Part shown: positions 18,413-32,631 of the stretch, piece by piece
How positions within the stretch are numbered: position 1 is the stretch's first letter
How the letters are laid out: each line of letters begins with the position of its first letter
DNA from: Pseudoxanthomonas sp. Root65
GTDB lineage: Bacteria > Pseudomonadota > Gammaproteobacteria > Xanthomonadales > Xanthomonadaceae
Length of the DNA: 64,000 nt
NCBI RefSeq assembly: GCF_001427635.1
Contig: NZ_LMHA01000001.1
Coordinates: 852 to 64,851 of the forward strand
Reading direction: 5' to 3'
Position numbers and translations under genes: made by a program
Notes under the pieces: model-generated
Databases searched by the model: none
What the model was told of the DNA's origin: nothing
The model's input: only the letters and a program-made list of their open reading frames with translations

Positions 18413-21064
18413 TCAGGCAAGACGCTGCTGGACCCACCCCGGAACGCCCTGCAGGGCAGTCGCAAGGGCGGGCCCGTCCTCACCACCACCCTGGGCGAGG
18501 TCCGGGCGGCCACCGCCCTTGCCACCGATCTGACCCGCGATATGTGAGAGGAGTTCCCCCGCCTTAACCCGGCCGGTTGCTGCGCCGTTCACACCGGCGA
18601 CGAGCGCGGCCTTGCCGTCTGCGGTCCCGGCCAGGACGATTACTGCGTCGCCGAGCTGCTGCTTCAGGCGGTCCACTGCATCGCGCAGGGCCTTGGCGTC
18701 GAAGCCTTCCAGCCGCGTGGCAAGGACGCGAATCCCCCCCACATCGACGGCCGCACCGCCCAGATCGGAGGTGGCCGTGGAAGCCGCCTTCGCCTTCAGC
18801 GATTCCAGTTCGCGCTCAAGCTTCTTCTGCCGATCGGCGAGTGCACGGATCTTGTCGACCACCTCGCCGGCATTGCCACCAAGCAGACTGGCCGCCTCGG
18901 CCAGGCGGCGCTCTTCGTCCGCCACGTAGTCCAGAGCGCCCTGCCCGGTCACCGCCTCGATGCGCCGGACGCCGGCGGAGACGCCACTTTCTCCCACCAG
19001 CTTGAACAGGCCGATGTCGCCGGTGCGGCCGACATGGGTACCGCCACAGAGCTCGGTGGAGTAGTCGCCCATCTTCAGCACGCGCACGTGCTCGCCGTAC
19101 TTCTCGCCGAACAGCGCCATGGCGCCGAAATCCAGCGCTTCCTGCATGCCCATGTGGTGCACTTCGGCGGCGCTGTTGGCGCGGATCTGCGCGTTGACGC
19201 GGCGCTCGATCTCCGCCAGTTCCGCAGCCGTCATCGGCTGGAAATGGGAAAAATCGAAGCGCAGGCGATCCGGCGCGACCAGCGAACCCTTCTGCTGGAC
19301 ATGTGTGCCCAGCACTTCGCGCAAGGCCGCGTGCAGCAGATGGGTGGCGGAGTGGTTGAGGATGGTGCTGGCGCGACGCGCGGCGTCCACCGAGGCCACC
19401 ACGTGATCGCCTAGCTTCAACGTGCCCTTGGCGACGCGGCCCGCATGTCCATGGAACTGGCCGGCGAACTTGAGCGTATCCGCGATATCGAACTGGACGC
19501 CCTGTTCCGCCAGCACGCCGGTATCGCCGACCTGGCCACCGGATTCGGCGTAGAAGGGGGTACGGTCCAAGATGACCACTGCCTCGTCGCCGGCCTCCAC
19601 CGACGGCACCGGCCGGCCCTCCTTCAACAGCGCCACGACCTGCAGGCCGCCGGCATCCAACTGGTCGTACCCCAGGAACACGGTCGGCGAAAGCTGGGCC
19701 ACGAGGTCGGCAGGCAAGCCCGTGGTGGAGGTGAACTTGCCGGCATCGCGGGCGCGACGCTTCTGCTCCTCCATGGCGGCATCGAAGCCGGCCATGTCCA
19801 CCGTCAACCCTCGCTCGCGCGCGATGTCGGCGGTCAGGTCGACCGGGAAGCCGTAGGTGTCGTAGAGCCGGAACGCATCGCCACCCGGGATCACGCCATC
19901 GGCCACGCGCGAGGCAACGTCGTCGAAGATGCGCATGCCCGAATCCAGCGTCTCGGCGAAGCGCTCTTCCTCGGCCTTGAGCGCACGCTCCACCAGTTCG
20001 CGGGCAGCCGGCAGTTCCGGATAGGCATCGCCCATCAGCTCGGACAGCGTACCCACCATCTTGTGGAAGAAGGGCTGGCGCACCCCCAGCATCCAGCCAT
20101 GGCGCAGCGCGCGGCGAATGATACGGCGCAGCACATAGCCCCTGCCCTCGTTCGACGGCAAGACGCCATCGACGATCAGGAAGCTACAGGCGCGGATGTG
20201 GTCCGCGATCACGCGCAGCGACTTGTTCTCGAGGTCGGGCGTACCGGTCAACTCCGCAGCCTTGCGGATCAGGCCCTGGAACAGGTCGATCTCGTAATTG
20301 GTGTGGACATGCTGCAGGACCGCGGCCAGACGCTCCAGCCCCATGCCAGTGTCGACGCACGGCGCCGGCAGCGGCACCAGCGTGCCGTCGGGCTGGCGAT
20401 CGAACTGCATGAAGACGTTGTTCCAGATCTCGATGTAGCGATCGCCGTCCTCATCGGGGGAACCGGGCGGGCCGCCGGCGATATGGTCGCCATGGTCGTA
20501 GAAGATCTCCGTGCACGGGCCGCAGGGACCGGTGTCGGCCATCTGCCAGAAATTGTCCGAGGCGTAAGGGGCGCCCTTGTTGTCGCCGATGCGGACGATC
20601 CGCTCGGGCGGCAGGCCGATCATCTTGTTCCACAAGTCGTAGGACTCGTCGTCGGTGTGATAGACGGTAACCAAGAGCCGTTCCGGTGCCAGTCCCCACA
20701 CGTCCGTCAGCAACTCCCACGACCAAGCGATGGCCTCCTTCTTGAAATAGTCGCCGAAGGACCAGTTGCCCAGCATTTCGAAGAAGGTATGGTGGCGCGC
20801 GGTATAACCGACCGAATCGAGGTCGTTGTGCTTGCCGCCCGCACGCAGGCAGCGCTGCACGTCGGCCGCACGCACGTAGCTGCGCTTTTCCGCACCCAGG
20901 AACACATCCTTGAACTGCACCATGCCGGAGTTGGTGAACAGCAACGTGGGATCTTTGCCGGGCACCAGTGAGGCGGACGGCACGATGGTATGGCCCTTGC
21001 CGGCAAAGAAATCGAGGAAATCCTGGCGGATCTGGCGGGTGCTGGGGATCTTGGGAGTGGTCAT
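18413..21064 (-). CDS. alaS: Alanyl-tRNA synthetase
   Basis: An 883-aa class II synthetase that charges tRNA-Ala. The catalytic core holds [13 protein letters not shown] (~45) and [17 protein letters not shown] (~180). The editing domain holds the zinc ligands [11 protein letters not shown] (HxxxH, ~570) and [13 protein letters not shown] (~675). The C-terminal DHHA1-like part ends in a glycine-rich [22 protein letters not shown] region typical of AlaS. I chose the ATG at 21064 ([16 protein letters not shown]), which gives the usual family length; the frame stays open upstream without a ribosome site. It lies 92 nt after recX on the same strand. Confidence 0.97.
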   Translation of the reverse strand: MTTPKIPSTRQIRQDFLDFFAGKGHTIVPSASLVPGKDPTLLFTNSGMVQFKDVFLGAEKRSYVRAADVQRCLRAGGKHNDLDSVGYTARHHTFFEMLGNWSFGDYFKKEAIAWSWELLTDVWGLAPERLLVTVYHTDDESYDLWNKMIGLPPERIVRIGDNKGAPYASDNFWQMADTGPCGPCTEIFYDHGDHIAGGPPGSPDEDGDRYIEIWNNVFMQFDRQPDGTLVPLPAPCVDTGMGLERLAAVLQHVHTNYEIDLFQGLIRKAAELTGTPDLENKSLRVIADHIRACSFLIVDGVLPSNEGRGYVLRRIIRRALRHGWMLGVRQPFFHKMVGTLSELMGDAYPELPAARELVERALKAEEERFAETLDSGMRIFDDVASRVADGVIPGGDAFRLYDTYGFPVDLTADIARERGLTVDMAGFDAAMEEQKRRARDAGKFTSTTGLPADLVAQLSPTVFLGYDQLDAGGLQVVALLKEGRPVPSVEAGDEAVVILDRTPFYAESGGQVGDTGVLAEQGVQFDIADTLKFAGQFHGHAGRVAKGTLKLGDHVVASVDAARRASTILNHSATHLLHAALREVLGTHVQQKGSLVAPDRLRFDFSHFQPMTAAELAEIERRVNAQIRANSAAEVHHMGMQEALDFGAMALFGEKYGEHVRVLKMGDYSTELCGGTHVGRTGDIGLFKLVGESGVSAGVRRIEAVTGQGALDYVADEERRLAEAASLLGGNAGEVVDKIRALADRQKKLERELESLKAKAASTATSDLGGAAVDVGGIRVLATRLEGFDAKALRDAVDRLKQQLGDAVIVLAGTADGKAALVAGVNGAATGRVKAGELLSHIAGQIGGKGGGRPDLAQGGGEDGPALATALQGVPGWVQQRLA

Positions 21065-21156
21065 CTGGCAGGCATTGGCGGGAAGGCGCCCCGTCGCCCC
21101 GCGCCATGCGCCAAAGGCGGACGCGCCCGGGGGAGGCAACCCAATACGCTAGATTA

Positions 21157-21672
21157 TCAGGCCGTCCCTTCCCAGTCCTCCGGCTCCGAGTGGCTGGCGG
21201 CGCGGACCGCCGCCGCATCGAAGCCGCGCCGGATCAGGAAATCCGCGATCTTGCGGGCCTGCGCCGGCTCGATCCGGCGGACTGGACCGAAACGGCGGCG
21301 GACGAGGTCGCACGCCGCTTCGGTCCAGTCGCCATCGAAGGTGGCCATGGCCGCCGCGACCGCCTCGCGGTCCAGCCCATGGGTGGACAGCTCGACCTTG
21401 ATGCGCAGCGGTCCATAACCACCCGACACCCGGCTACGGACCAGGGCTTCGGCAAAGCGCGTGTCGCTCTGCCAGCCTTCATCCGCCAACCGGTCCACGG
21501 CCGATCGCACATCGGCCGCATCCACACCCCGGGACGTCAGCTTCCGGGACAGTTCCCGGCGGGAATGTTCGCGCCGGGTCAGCAGGCCCAGCGCGCGTTG
21601 CAGCGCGGTCTGCTCAACGGGCTTACGACGGCGTCCCGCCCGTGCCCCCGCCTGCCCGTCCTCGGCCGACAT
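21157..21672 (-). CDS. recX: RecA regulator RecX
   Basis: A 171-aa helical-repeat protein that caps and modulates RecA filaments. Characteristic stretches are [33 protein letters not shown] and [16 protein letters not shown]. The start ATG (21672) is 17 nt after the recA stop; a GTG at 21687 in the same frame is possible. The location directly behind recA matches its role and implies cotranscription in the lexA-recA-recX SOS block. Confidence 0.93.
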   Translation of the reverse strand: MSAEDGQAGARAGRRRKPVEQTALQRALGLLTRREHSRRELSRKLTSRGVDAADVRSAVDRLADEGWQSDTRFAEALVRSRVSGGYGPLRIKVELSTHGLDREAVAAAMATFDGDWTEAACDLVRRRFGPVRRIEPAQARKIADFLIRRGFDAAAVRAASHSEPEDWEGTA

Positions 21673-21689
21673 CCCGCACCGCCCCACTC

Positions 21690-22724
<1,035 letters not shown>

Positions 22725-22902
22725 CGTCGTGGTCCTCATCAAGGTGGTCAGGTGCGATCAGTGTGGTGGGCGCCCATCGCACAGGCTGCGACGGAGGGCG
22801 TGGGCGTGAAATTAGTCGTCGATGCGATCCGCAGGAATCGGCCGGTGCCGCGCGCGGGCATCGGAAAACACCGCCCGGGAAGGTCGGATACGCTCGCGGG
22901 CG

Positions 22903-23544
22903 TCACCGGTTCGGCCTCACCAGGCCGCAGTACAGCCCCTCGATGGCGAAATCCTGGTCGGGCAGCACGTCGATGGGGGCGTAGTCGGGGTTGCGCGGCA
23001 GCAGGCGGATGCGGTCCTTGCCAATCTTCAGCAGCTTGACAGTGATGGCGTCGTCGACACGGGCCACCACGATCTGCCCGGAACGGGCGTCGCGCGTGCG
23101 GTGCACGCCGATCAGGTCGCCATCGAAGATGCCCTCGTCGCGCATCGAGTCGCCTTTCACCTTGAGCAGGTAATCCGGCGCGGGGGCGAAGAAGGCGCGG
23201 TCCAGCAACACATAGTCGTGGTGGCCTGCGTCCGCACCGATCGGCGCACCCGCCGCCACCTGTCCGAGCACGGGCACGCGCAGCCCATCGTCGTTGGCCG
23301 GCGGGAACGCCAGATCGGGCTGCGCAGAGGGCGGTACCTTCAACAGGCGGATACCGCGGGCACGCCCGGGGACGCGTTCGATGACGCCCGCCTGCTCCAG
23401 GGCTTCCAGATGGTACTGGGCGGCGCGGACGCCCTTGAAGCCGAAGGCCTTGGCGATTTCCGCCTGCGACGGCGGCATGCCCTCGGCTTCGAGCCGTTCG
23501 GCGATCAGGGCGAGGATGGCGTGCTGGGTATCGGTCAGGTCCAT
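22903..23544 (-). CDS. lexA: SOS repressor LexA (xanthomonad LexA2 type)
   Basis: The protein has 213 aa. The N-terminal winged helix (MDLTDTQHAILALIAERLE, SQAEIAKAFGFKGVRAAQYHL) is followed by an S24 peptidase domain. The cleavage site is the Ala-Gly in QVAAGAP (~96), the nucleophile is the serine in GDSMRDEG (~133), and the lysine is in DDAITVKLLK. The length and divergent recognition helix fit the LexA2 proteins of Xanthomonas rather than E. coli LexA. A perfect palindromic operator lies 2 nt upstream of the ATG, so the gene is autoregulated. No Shine-Dalgarno sequence fits between operator and start. Confidence 0.96.
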   Translation of the reverse strand: MDLTDTQHAILALIAERLEAEGMPPSQAEIAKAFGFKGVRAAQYHLEALEQAGVIERVPGRARGIRLLKVPPSAQPDLAFPPANDDGLRVPVLGQVAAGAPIGADAGHHDYVLLDRAFFAPAPDYLLKVKGDSMRDEGIFDGDLIGVHRTRDARSGQIVVARVDDAITVKLLKIGKDRIRLLPRNPDYAPIDVLPDQDFAIEGLYCGLVRPNR

Positions 23545-23546
23545 GG

Positions 23547-23565
23547 TTAGTAGTAATACTACTAA
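23547..23565. promoter_or_regulatory. LexA operator, autoregulatory
   Basis: The 19-nt sequence TTAGTAGTAATACTACTAA is a perfect palindrome around one central base. It matches the TTAGTA-N-TACTA core reported for Xanthomonas LexA boxes. It begins 2 nt before the lexA start codon, so LexA bound here would cover the start region. Confidence 0.93.
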
Positions 23566-23713
23566 CTCGAGCGTCTGGCAACCGGTTGTCGACTACCGCC
23601 TCGATCGGCCGGCCCGTCGTGGATATCCAGGGCAGCGGATTCCGCTTGCGTTGACCTGGCAAACAAATCCGGCAGGTCGCCGAATGCCACCTCACGACAG
23701 GGACAACATCACC

Positions 23714-24205
23714 TCAGAGCTGCTCCAGCCCCTTCAATGCCGTCTCGACCGTCTGCCTGCGCACGGCATCGCGGTCGCCATCGAACAGGAAGACCTCGGC
23801 CCGCGCGTAGCCGCCGCGCCGCTTCCAGCCGATCCACACCGTTCCCACCGGCTTGTCGGGACTGCCGCCACCCGGGCCGGCGATGCCGGTGACCGCCACC
23901 GCGACGCTGGCGCCGGAACTCACCAGCGCGCCCGAGACCATTTCGATGACGGTTTCGCGGCTGACCGCGCCATGCGTCTCCAGCGTCTGCGGCCGCACGC
24001 CCAGCAGGGCCTGCTTGGCTTCGTAGCTGTAGGCCGCCAGGCCGCAGTCGAACCAGTCCGACGAGCCCGCGATGTCGGTCACGCACTTGGCGATCCAGCC
24101 GCCGGTACAGCTCTCGGCCGTGACCAGGTGCTCGCGCCCCTGCCGCAGGCGTTCGCCGACATGGTGGGCCAGGACGCGCAGCGCTTCATCGGTGGGCACG
24201 GACAT
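23714..24205 (-). CDS. pncC: Nicotinamide-nucleotide amidase / CinA-family protein PncC
   Basis: A 163-aa CinA C-terminal domain protein. Signatures are TAESCTGGWIAKCVTDIAGSS (split around residues 32-52), the SYEAKQALLGV segment and GIAGPGGGSPDKPVGTVWI. It deamidates nicotinamide mononucleotide in the NAD recycling route. In many bacteria this gene sits by recA, as here, upstream of lexA-recA on the same strand. Two adjacent ATGs (24208 and 24205) could serve; the second is better spaced from GGAA. The gap to lexA is 169 nt. Confidence 0.92.
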   Translation of the reverse strand: MSVPTDEALRVLAHHVGERLRQGREHLVTAESCTGGWIAKCVTDIAGSSDWFDCGLAAYSYEAKQALLGVRPQTLETHGAVSRETVIEMVSGALVSSGASVAVAVTGIAGPGGGSPDKPVGTVWIGWKRRGGYARAEVFLFDGDRDAVRRQTVETALKGLEQL

Positions 24206-24282
24206 CATCGGTTCCGACAGGGATTCGCCGCTGTTGTAGCCGATTTGCCGCGTGCTGTCGCCCTGCCGGAAGCCGGAAAGAA

Positions 24283-24309
24283 AACGGCCCGCCTGGAGGG
24301 CGGGCCGTT
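24283..24309 (-). terminator. Rho-independent terminator after TonB-dependent receptor
   Basis: An 11-bp GC-rich stem (24283-24293 with 24299-24309) and 5-nt loop lie 21 nt past the receptor stop. On the minus strand a TTTTC run follows the stem. Confidence 0.85.
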
Positions 24310-24330
24310 CGCGACATCGTCCGAAGGGGA

Positions 24331-26901
24331 TCAGTAACGGACGCGCAGGGTCATGCCGTACATGCGCGGCGCGCCGAGGAACGCGTTGAAGGTGTTGAAC
24401 GGGTTGTTCGGCGCCGGCGACACGTTCTGCAGCGGGCCATCGAAGCCGACCTGCACGTACTCCTCGTCGGTGATGTTGCTGCCCCAGAACTCCAGCATCC
24501 AGCGCTGGTCCTGCGCGCCGATGCCGAAGCGGGCGTTGGCCACCGTGTAGGCGCCCTGCATCTTCTCCGGATCGAGGTCGGAGCCGGTGTTGTACTCGGA
24601 CACGTACTTGGCGCCGATGTTGAAGCGCGCCAGCAGGCTGCCCACGTCCCATTCGTAGGTGATCGAGGCGGAGCCGGACCATTTCGGCGCGAAGCTCATC
24701 TGCCCACCGGGCAGCTTGTACAGCGCGCCGGTCGGCGAGACGAAATCGCCGCCCGGGATGGTGTCGCCATAGGTGGTATCGGCATACATCAGACCGCTTT
24801 GCAGCATCAGGCCGCGGATCGACTTGGGCTGCCACATCAGTTCGGCGTCCAGGCCCTGCGAGGTGACTTCGGGAATCGAGCGCACCACGAAGCTGGTGCC
24901 CAGGAAGCTGTTGAGCTGGAAGTTCTCGTACTCCTGGTGGAAAAGGGTGGCGTTAAGCAGCAGGTTGCCGTCCAGCCAGGTGGTCTTGGCACCCAGCTCG
25001 TAGCTGTCCACGAACTCGCCCGCGAACGAGGTGTCGAGGACCGGCAGGATGCCGTTCGCACTGCCGCTGCTTAGGCCGTTGGAGGACTGCACGCGGTCGA
25101 GATTGAAGCCGCCGCCCTTGTAGCCGCGCGCGAACGACCCGTAGGTCATCACGTTGTCGTTCCAGCGGTACGCCGCCTTGACCGTGCCGGACCATTCCTT
25201 CTCTTCACGCGACTGCACGGTGTCGCGCGTGGGCGCGTTGTGCAGCGGGTTGGCCCACGGCAGGCAGCCGTAGCCGACCACGGTCGGCGCTGCGGCGCTG
25301 GCCTGCGCCACCGACAGGCCACGTGCGACCAGTGCGGCGACGACCTGCGCCGGATTGGCGAGCATCGCGCCACAGCCGGCGCCACCGTTGGGGTTGCTGT
25401 AGTTCGACACCAGCGTCTTCTTCTCGCGGGTGTAGCGCAGGCCCAAGGTCAGGTCCAGGGCGTCGGTGGCGTGCCAGGTATTGTTGGTGAACAACGCCGT
25501 GCTCTTGGCGCTCTGCTCGTACGTGTCCAGCGCGCCCAGGCCGGCGAACACCGTACCGAACGGCCGGCCGGACGCCTGCGACAGGAACAGCGGGGCGGTC
25601 GGCGAGGTGCCCAGGGCCGGATTGATGATCGACAGCAGGGCCACCGACAGGTAGGGCTCGTAGTGCGACCCGATGCGATAGGTTTCGGTGCGGTCCAGGT
25701 CTTCGTCGGTGTAGAACGCGCCGACCATCCAGTCGACGCGGTCGGTCGCGCCGGTCAGCCGGAATTCCTGGCTGAAGGTCTTGAAGCCGGTGAACGACTC
25801 GTCCTCGTCCGCCACGCGGTACAGGATGTCGGCCGTGCTGAAATCGTAGTCCAGGCCGTTGATGGCCTCCCACTCGCGCTGCGCGGTGATGGAGGTCAGG
25901 GTGGCGCCGCCGAACCAGGACGAATCCCAGTTCACCTCCAGCGCCACACCGTTCTCCTTGATGTCCTGGGTGGTCGGGCGGTTGCTGTAGGCGACGCGGT
26001 CGAACGGATTGTCGCCCGGCGCCGCGACCGCTTGGCCACCCGTCAGCGCGTTGAGGATCGCTGCGGTGGCACCGACGGTGGTCTGCACCGCCGCGCAGCA
26101 GTTCTCCTCGCGGCTGGTGAAATCGCCCGATACCATGATTTCGAGGTTCTCGGTCGGCTCCAGCAGCACCCTGCCGCGCACGGTGTGGAAGTTCTGGTCG
26201 TTGTCGTCGGTCTCGCGGCGCGGGCCGCTGCCCCTGCGCACGTCCATCCATCCGTCGCGCTTGCGCTTGGCGGCGTAGATGTTGAACGCGCCCACTTCAC
26301 CCAGCGCATCGTTGTAGGCACCCGACACCCCCAGGGCGTTGTAGTTGCCCACCGTGACCTCGCCTTCCGCGCTCTGCGTGTAGCTGGGGCGGCGCGTGAC
26401 CACGTTGATCACGCCGGCGGAGGTGTTCTTGCCGAACACCGTGCCCTGCGGCCCCTTCAGCACTTCGATGCGCTCCAGCTGGCCCAGGTCGCCGAAGCCG
26501 ACGCTGTTGCGCGGACGGTAGACGCCGTCGATCACCACGCCGACCGAGGACTCCAGGCCGACGTTGTCGCCGACCGTGCCGATGCCGCGGATGCGCGCGG
26601 TGGTGATGGCCTCGCTCTGCGTGCTGGTCACGGTCAGGCCGGGCACCAGGACCTGCAGGTCCTTGATGTCGCGCACGCCGGTGTCCTGCAGCAGCTGTTC
26701 GGAAATGGCCGTGACCGCGATCGGCACGTCCTGCAGCGCTTCCTCGCGCTTCTGCGCGGTGACCGTCATGGTGGCGAGCGTGGTGGGCTCCTCCTCACCG
26801 GCGGGTGCGGCGGCCTGCTGCGCGTACGCATGCGAGCTGGCGCAGAGCGCGGTGAAGACGGCGAGCGAAAGCGCTTTGTGCCTCGGCGATGCGTTGACCA
26901 T
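24331..26901 (-). CDS. TonB-dependent outer-membrane receptor
   Basis: An 856-aa outer-membrane protein. The signal peptide covers ~1-29 (ends SSHAYAQ). The plug domain begins TMTVTAQKREEALQDVPIAV and includes IRGIGTVGDN and LKGPQGTVFGKNTSAGVINV. A long 22-strand barrel follows, ending in an aromatic (TLRVRY), as outer-membrane proteins do. It imports a ligand using the TonB/ExbBD system. The plug type is shared by many alpha- and gammaproteobacterial receptors with siderophore, vitamin or glycan ligands, so the substrate cannot be named. The ATG at 26901 has GGGAGGGGAG upstream. It is monocistronic, with a terminator after it and mutS divergent. No Fur box was recognised. Confidence 0.93.
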   Translation of the reverse strand: MVNASPRHKALSLAVFTALCASSHAYAQQAAAPAGEEEPTTLATMTVTAQKREEALQDVPIAVTAISEQLLQDTGVRDIKDLQVLVPGLTVTSTQSEAITTARIRGIGTVGDNVGLESSVGVVIDGVYRPRNSVGFGDLGQLERIEVLKGPQGTVFGKNTSAGVINVVTRRPSYTQSAEGEVTVGNYNALGVSGAYNDALGEVGAFNIYAAKRKRDGWMDVRRGSGPRRETDDNDQNFHTVRGRVLLEPTENLEIMVSGDFTSREENCCAAVQTTVGATAAILNALTGGQAVAAPGDNPFDRVAYSNRPTTQDIKENGVALEVNWDSSWFGGATLTSITAQREWEAINGLDYDFSTADILYRVADEDESFTGFKTFSQEFRLTGATDRVDWMVGAFYTDEDLDRTETYRIGSHYEPYLSVALLSIINPALGTSPTAPLFLSQASGRPFGTVFAGLGALDTYEQSAKSTALFTNNTWHATDALDLTLGLRYTREKKTLVSNYSNPNGGAGCGAMLANPAQVVAALVARGLSVAQASAAAPTVVGYGCLPWANPLHNAPTRDTVQSREEKEWSGTVKAAYRWNDNVMTYGSFARGYKGGGFNLDRVQSSNGLSSGSANGILPVLDTSFAGEFVDSYELGAKTTWLDGNLLLNATLFHQEYENFQLNSFLGTSFVVRSIPEVTSQGLDAELMWQPKSIRGLMLQSGLMYADTTYGDTIPGGDFVSPTGALYKLPGGQMSFAPKWSGSASITYEWDVGSLLARFNIGAKYVSEYNTGSDLDPEKMQGAYTVANARFGIGAQDQRWMLEFWGSNITDEEYVQVGFDGPLQNVSPAPNNPFNTFNAFLGAPRMYGMTLRVRY

Positions 26902-27262
26902 GTTCTCCCCTCCCAAGGGTCATGTGCTGGCGATGAGTGCCTGTGATGTTTCTTGTGTGACAAGCGGTCGTGCCGCCGATGACGAACGCAACTCCCCTTG
27001 CGTCAACGCGAAATTAACACCCGCTTCACAGCTCGGCATTCTGCACTGCGTCGATACGCAGGCCAGCACTTTGGCACGGATAAGCCCCTGATTTTCCGAA
27101 CGATCGTGCGGAACTCCGATTACGCCCACGACCCGATGGCATGGCGGCATGCACGCCGGAAGAGAGGGCTGCGGCCACGCGACCGCCTCCCTGCGCGCGG
27201 CGGACGCCTGCGCCCAGCCGCTACAATCAACGCCCTTTTGCCTCCCCCTCCCCGCTGGCCTC
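26902..27262. other. Divergent intergenic region, receptor and mutS promoters
   Basis: No gene is seen. For mutS, a TACAAT hexamer at 27222-27227 is a plausible -10 box placed 35 nt before its start codon. No good -35 is present. The part nearest the receptor gene is less GC-rich and should hold that gene's promoter, but I recognise no named operator. Confidence 0.4.
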
Positions 27263-29857
27263 GTGAGCAAAGACAAGTCGGAACACACGCCCCTGATGAA
27301 GCAGTTCTTCGCCGCCAAGGCGGAGTATCCGGACTTGCTGGTGTTCTTCCGGATGGGGGACTTCTACGAGCTGTTCTACGACGATGCGCGCAAGGCCGCG
27401 CGGCTGCTCGACATCACGCTGACCCAGCGCGGCAGTTCCGGTGGCGCACCGATCCCGATGGCAGGCGTGCCGGTGCATGCCTGCGAAGGTTATCTGGCGC
27501 GGCTGGTGGCGCTGGGCGAATCGGTGGCGATCTGCGAGCAGATCGGCGACCCGGCGTTGGCGAAGGGCCTGGTGGAACGCAAGGTGGTGCGCGTGGTCAC
27601 CCCCGGCACGGTGACCGACGAGGCCCTGCTCAACGAGCGCCGCGATACGTTGCTGATGACGGTCAGCCGGGGCCGCTCGGGCTACGGATTGGCCTGGGCC
27701 GACCTGGCCGGTGGCCGCTTCATGGTCAACGAGGTCGACAGCGACGATGCACTCGAAGCCGAGCTGGCCCGGCTGGAACCGGCCGAACTGCTGGTGCCCG
27801 ACGAAGAAGGCCTGCCCGCCTTCCTGCAGCAGCGCACCGGCATCCGTCGGCGCGCGCCGTGGCTGTTCGATCCCGACAGCGGGCGCCGCCAGTTGCTGGC
27901 CTTCTTCGGCCTGCATGATCTGACCGGCTTCGGCATCGACGACAAGGCGCTGGCCACCGGTGCCGCCGGCGCGCTGCTCGGCTATGTCGAGGAAACCCAG
28001 AAGCAGCGCCTGCCCCACCTGACCGCGATCGCGCTCGAGTCCGCCAGCGACGCCATCGCCATGAACGCGGCCACGCGCCGGCACCTGGAACTGGACACCC
28101 GCGTCGACGGCGATACCCGGCACACCTTGCTCGGCGTGCTGGACACCACCGTCACCCCGATGGGTGGCCGCCTGTTGCGCCGCTGGCTGCACCGCCCGCT
28201 GCGCGACCGCACGCTGCTCGGCCAACGCCACCACGCCGTGGCCACGCTGATCGGCCAGGGGACGGACCGCGACCTGCGGACCGGCTTCCGCGCGCTCGGC
28301 GACCTGGAGCGCATCCTCACCCGCGTGGCGCTGCGCTCGGCGCGCCCGCGCGACCTGTCCACGCTGCGCGACGGCCTGGCGCTGCTGCCTGACGTGCGCC
28401 AGCACCTGCAGCCACTCGATTCGCCGCGCCTGCAGGCGCTCGCCGCCGAACTGGGAGAGCACGACGACACCGCCGCGCTGCTGCTGGCGGCCATTGCGCC
28501 GCAACCGCCGCTCAAGCTCACCGACGGCGGCGTGCTGGCCGACGGTTACGACGCCGAACTAGACGAACTGCGCCGGCTCAGCACCAACGCCGACCAGTTC
28601 CTGGTCGATCTGGAGGCACGCGAGCGCGCGAGCAGCGGCATCGCCACCCTCAAGGTCGGCTACAACCGCGTGCACGGCTACTACATCGAAATCAGCAAGG
28701 GCCAGGCCGACAAGGCGCCGGTGCACTACACCCGACGGCAGACGCTGACCGGCGCCGAGCGCTACATCACCGAGGAACTCAAGCAGTTCGAGGACAAGGT
28801 GCTGTCGGCGCGCGAGCGCTCGCTGTCTCGCGAGAAGCTCCTGTACGACGCGCTGCTGGACACGCTCAACGCGCGTCTGGAACCCCTGAAGCGCTGCGCG
28901 GGCGCGCTGAGCGAACTCGATGTGCTGGCCGCCTTCGCCGAACGCGCGCAGGAACTGGAGTGGGCGCAGCCGGAACTCGTCGAAGCGCCCGGCCTGCGCA
29001 TTGATCGCGGTCGCCATCCGGTGGTCGAGGCGGTGCGCAAGGAGCCGTTCGAACCGAACGACCTGCGCCTTGGCAATGCCGCGCAGGGTGAGCCTGTCGA
29101 ACCCCGCATGCTGGTGATCACCGGTCCGAACATGGGCGGCAAGAGCACCTACATGCGTCAGAACGCGCTGATCGTGCTGCTCGCGCACATCGGCAGCTTC
29201 GTGCCTGCCTCGCGTGCGGTGATCGGCCCGATCGACCGCATCCTCACCCGCATCGGCGCCGGCGACGACCTGGCGCGCGGGCAGTCCACCTTCATGGTGG
29301 AAATGGCCGAGACCAGCTACATCCTGCACCACGCCAGCGCGCAGTCGCTGGTGCTGATGGACGAGATCGGTCGCGGCACCTCCACCTACGACGGCCTGGC
29401 GCTGGCCGATGCCGTGGCGCGCCACCTGGCGTCGGTCAACCGCTGCTACACGCTGTTCGCCACCCACTACTTCGAGCTGACTGCGCTGGCCAGCGAACCC
29501 GGCAGCGGCATCGCCAATGTCCATCTCGACGCGGTGGAGCACGGCGACACGCTGGTCTTCATGCACGCCGTGAAGGACGGTGCCGCCGACCGCAGTTTCG
29601 GCCTGCAGGTCGCGGCGCTGGCCGGACTGCCCAAGACCACGCTGCAACAGGCGCGTCGTCGGCTGGCGGAACTGGAGCAGCGCGGCCGCGAAACGCACGC
29701 CTCCGACATGGCCCCGCAGGCACTCGATGCGCCACAGCAGTTCGGCCTGTTCGCTGCGCCTTCGGCGGCGCAGGAAGCACTGGCCGCGATCGACCCGGAC
29801 GAACTGACCCCGAAGCAGGCGCTGGAATCCCTCTACCGCCTCAAGGCACTGCTCTGA
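27263..29857 (+). CDS. mutS: DNA mismatch repair protein MutS
   Basis: The protein has 864 aa. The N-terminal mismatch-binding domain carries the Phe-x-Glu motif in [13 protein letters not shown] (~residue 27). The C-terminal ATPase holds [14 protein letters not shown] (Walker A, ~625), [14 protein letters not shown] (~707) and the ATHYFELT region. The last residues ([17 protein letters not shown]) are the conserved tetramer/MutL-contact helix. It recognises mispairs and recruits MutL. I chose the GTG at 27263 ([15 protein letters not shown]), which matches family N-termini; there is no obvious Shine-Dalgarno sequence. The frame stays open upstream to 27149. Confidence 0.97.
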   Translation: MSKDKSEHTPLMKQFFAAKAEYPDLLVFFRMGDFYELFYDDARKAARLLDITLTQRGSSGGAPIPMAGVPVHACEGYLARLVALGESVAICEQIGDPALAKGLVERKVVRVVTPGTVTDEALLNERRDTLLMTVSRGRSGYGLAWADLAGGRFMVNEVDSDDALEAELARLEPAELLVPDEEGLPAFLQQRTGIRRRAPWLFDPDSGRRQLLAFFGLHDLTGFGIDDKALATGAAGALLGYVEETQKQRLPHLTAIALESASDAIAMNAATRRHLELDTRVDGDTRHTLLGVLDTTVTPMGGRLLRRWLHRPLRDRTLLGQRHHAVATLIGQGTDRDLRTGFRALGDLERILTRVALRSARPRDLSTLRDGLALLPDVRQHLQPLDSPRLQALAAELGEHDDTAALLLAAIAPQPPLKLTDGGVLADGYDAELDELRRLSTNADQFLVDLEARERASSGIATLKVGYNRVHGYYIEISKGQADKAPVHYTRRQTLTGAERYITEELKQFEDKVLSARERSLSREKLLYDALLDTLNARLEPLKRCAGALSELDVLAAFAERAQELEWAQPELVEAPGLRIDRGRHPVVEAVRKEPFEPNDLRLGNAAQGEPVEPRMLVITGPNMGGKSTYMRQNALIVLLAHIGSFVPASRAVIGPIDRILTRIGAGDDLARGQSTFMVEMAETSYILHHASAQSLVLMDEIGRGTSTYDGLALADAVARHLASVNRCYTLFATHYFELTALASEPGSGIANVHLDAVEHGDTLVFMHAVKDGAADRSFGLQVAALAGLPKTTLQQARRRLAELEQRGRETHASDMAPQALDAPQQFGLFAAPSAAQEALAAIDPDELTPKQALESLYRLKALL

Positions 29858-32473
<2,616 letters not shown>

Positions 32474-32631
32474 TGTCCCGCGGGATGGCGGAGGTCCGCT
32501 GGCCGGCCTGGCTGGCGGACCACGTGCCAGGCCCGCCGGTCGGCGGCCGTTATTGTGAGGCGGCGATCACATAATTTGGCGCTAGGATGGCCTACGCCAC
32601 TATCACACTCGTCCAGGAGGACGGCCGCACG

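Noticed and set aside
22725..22902. Second LexA box in front of recA
   Set aside because: Only a half-site-like TTAGT is present; the second half does not match.
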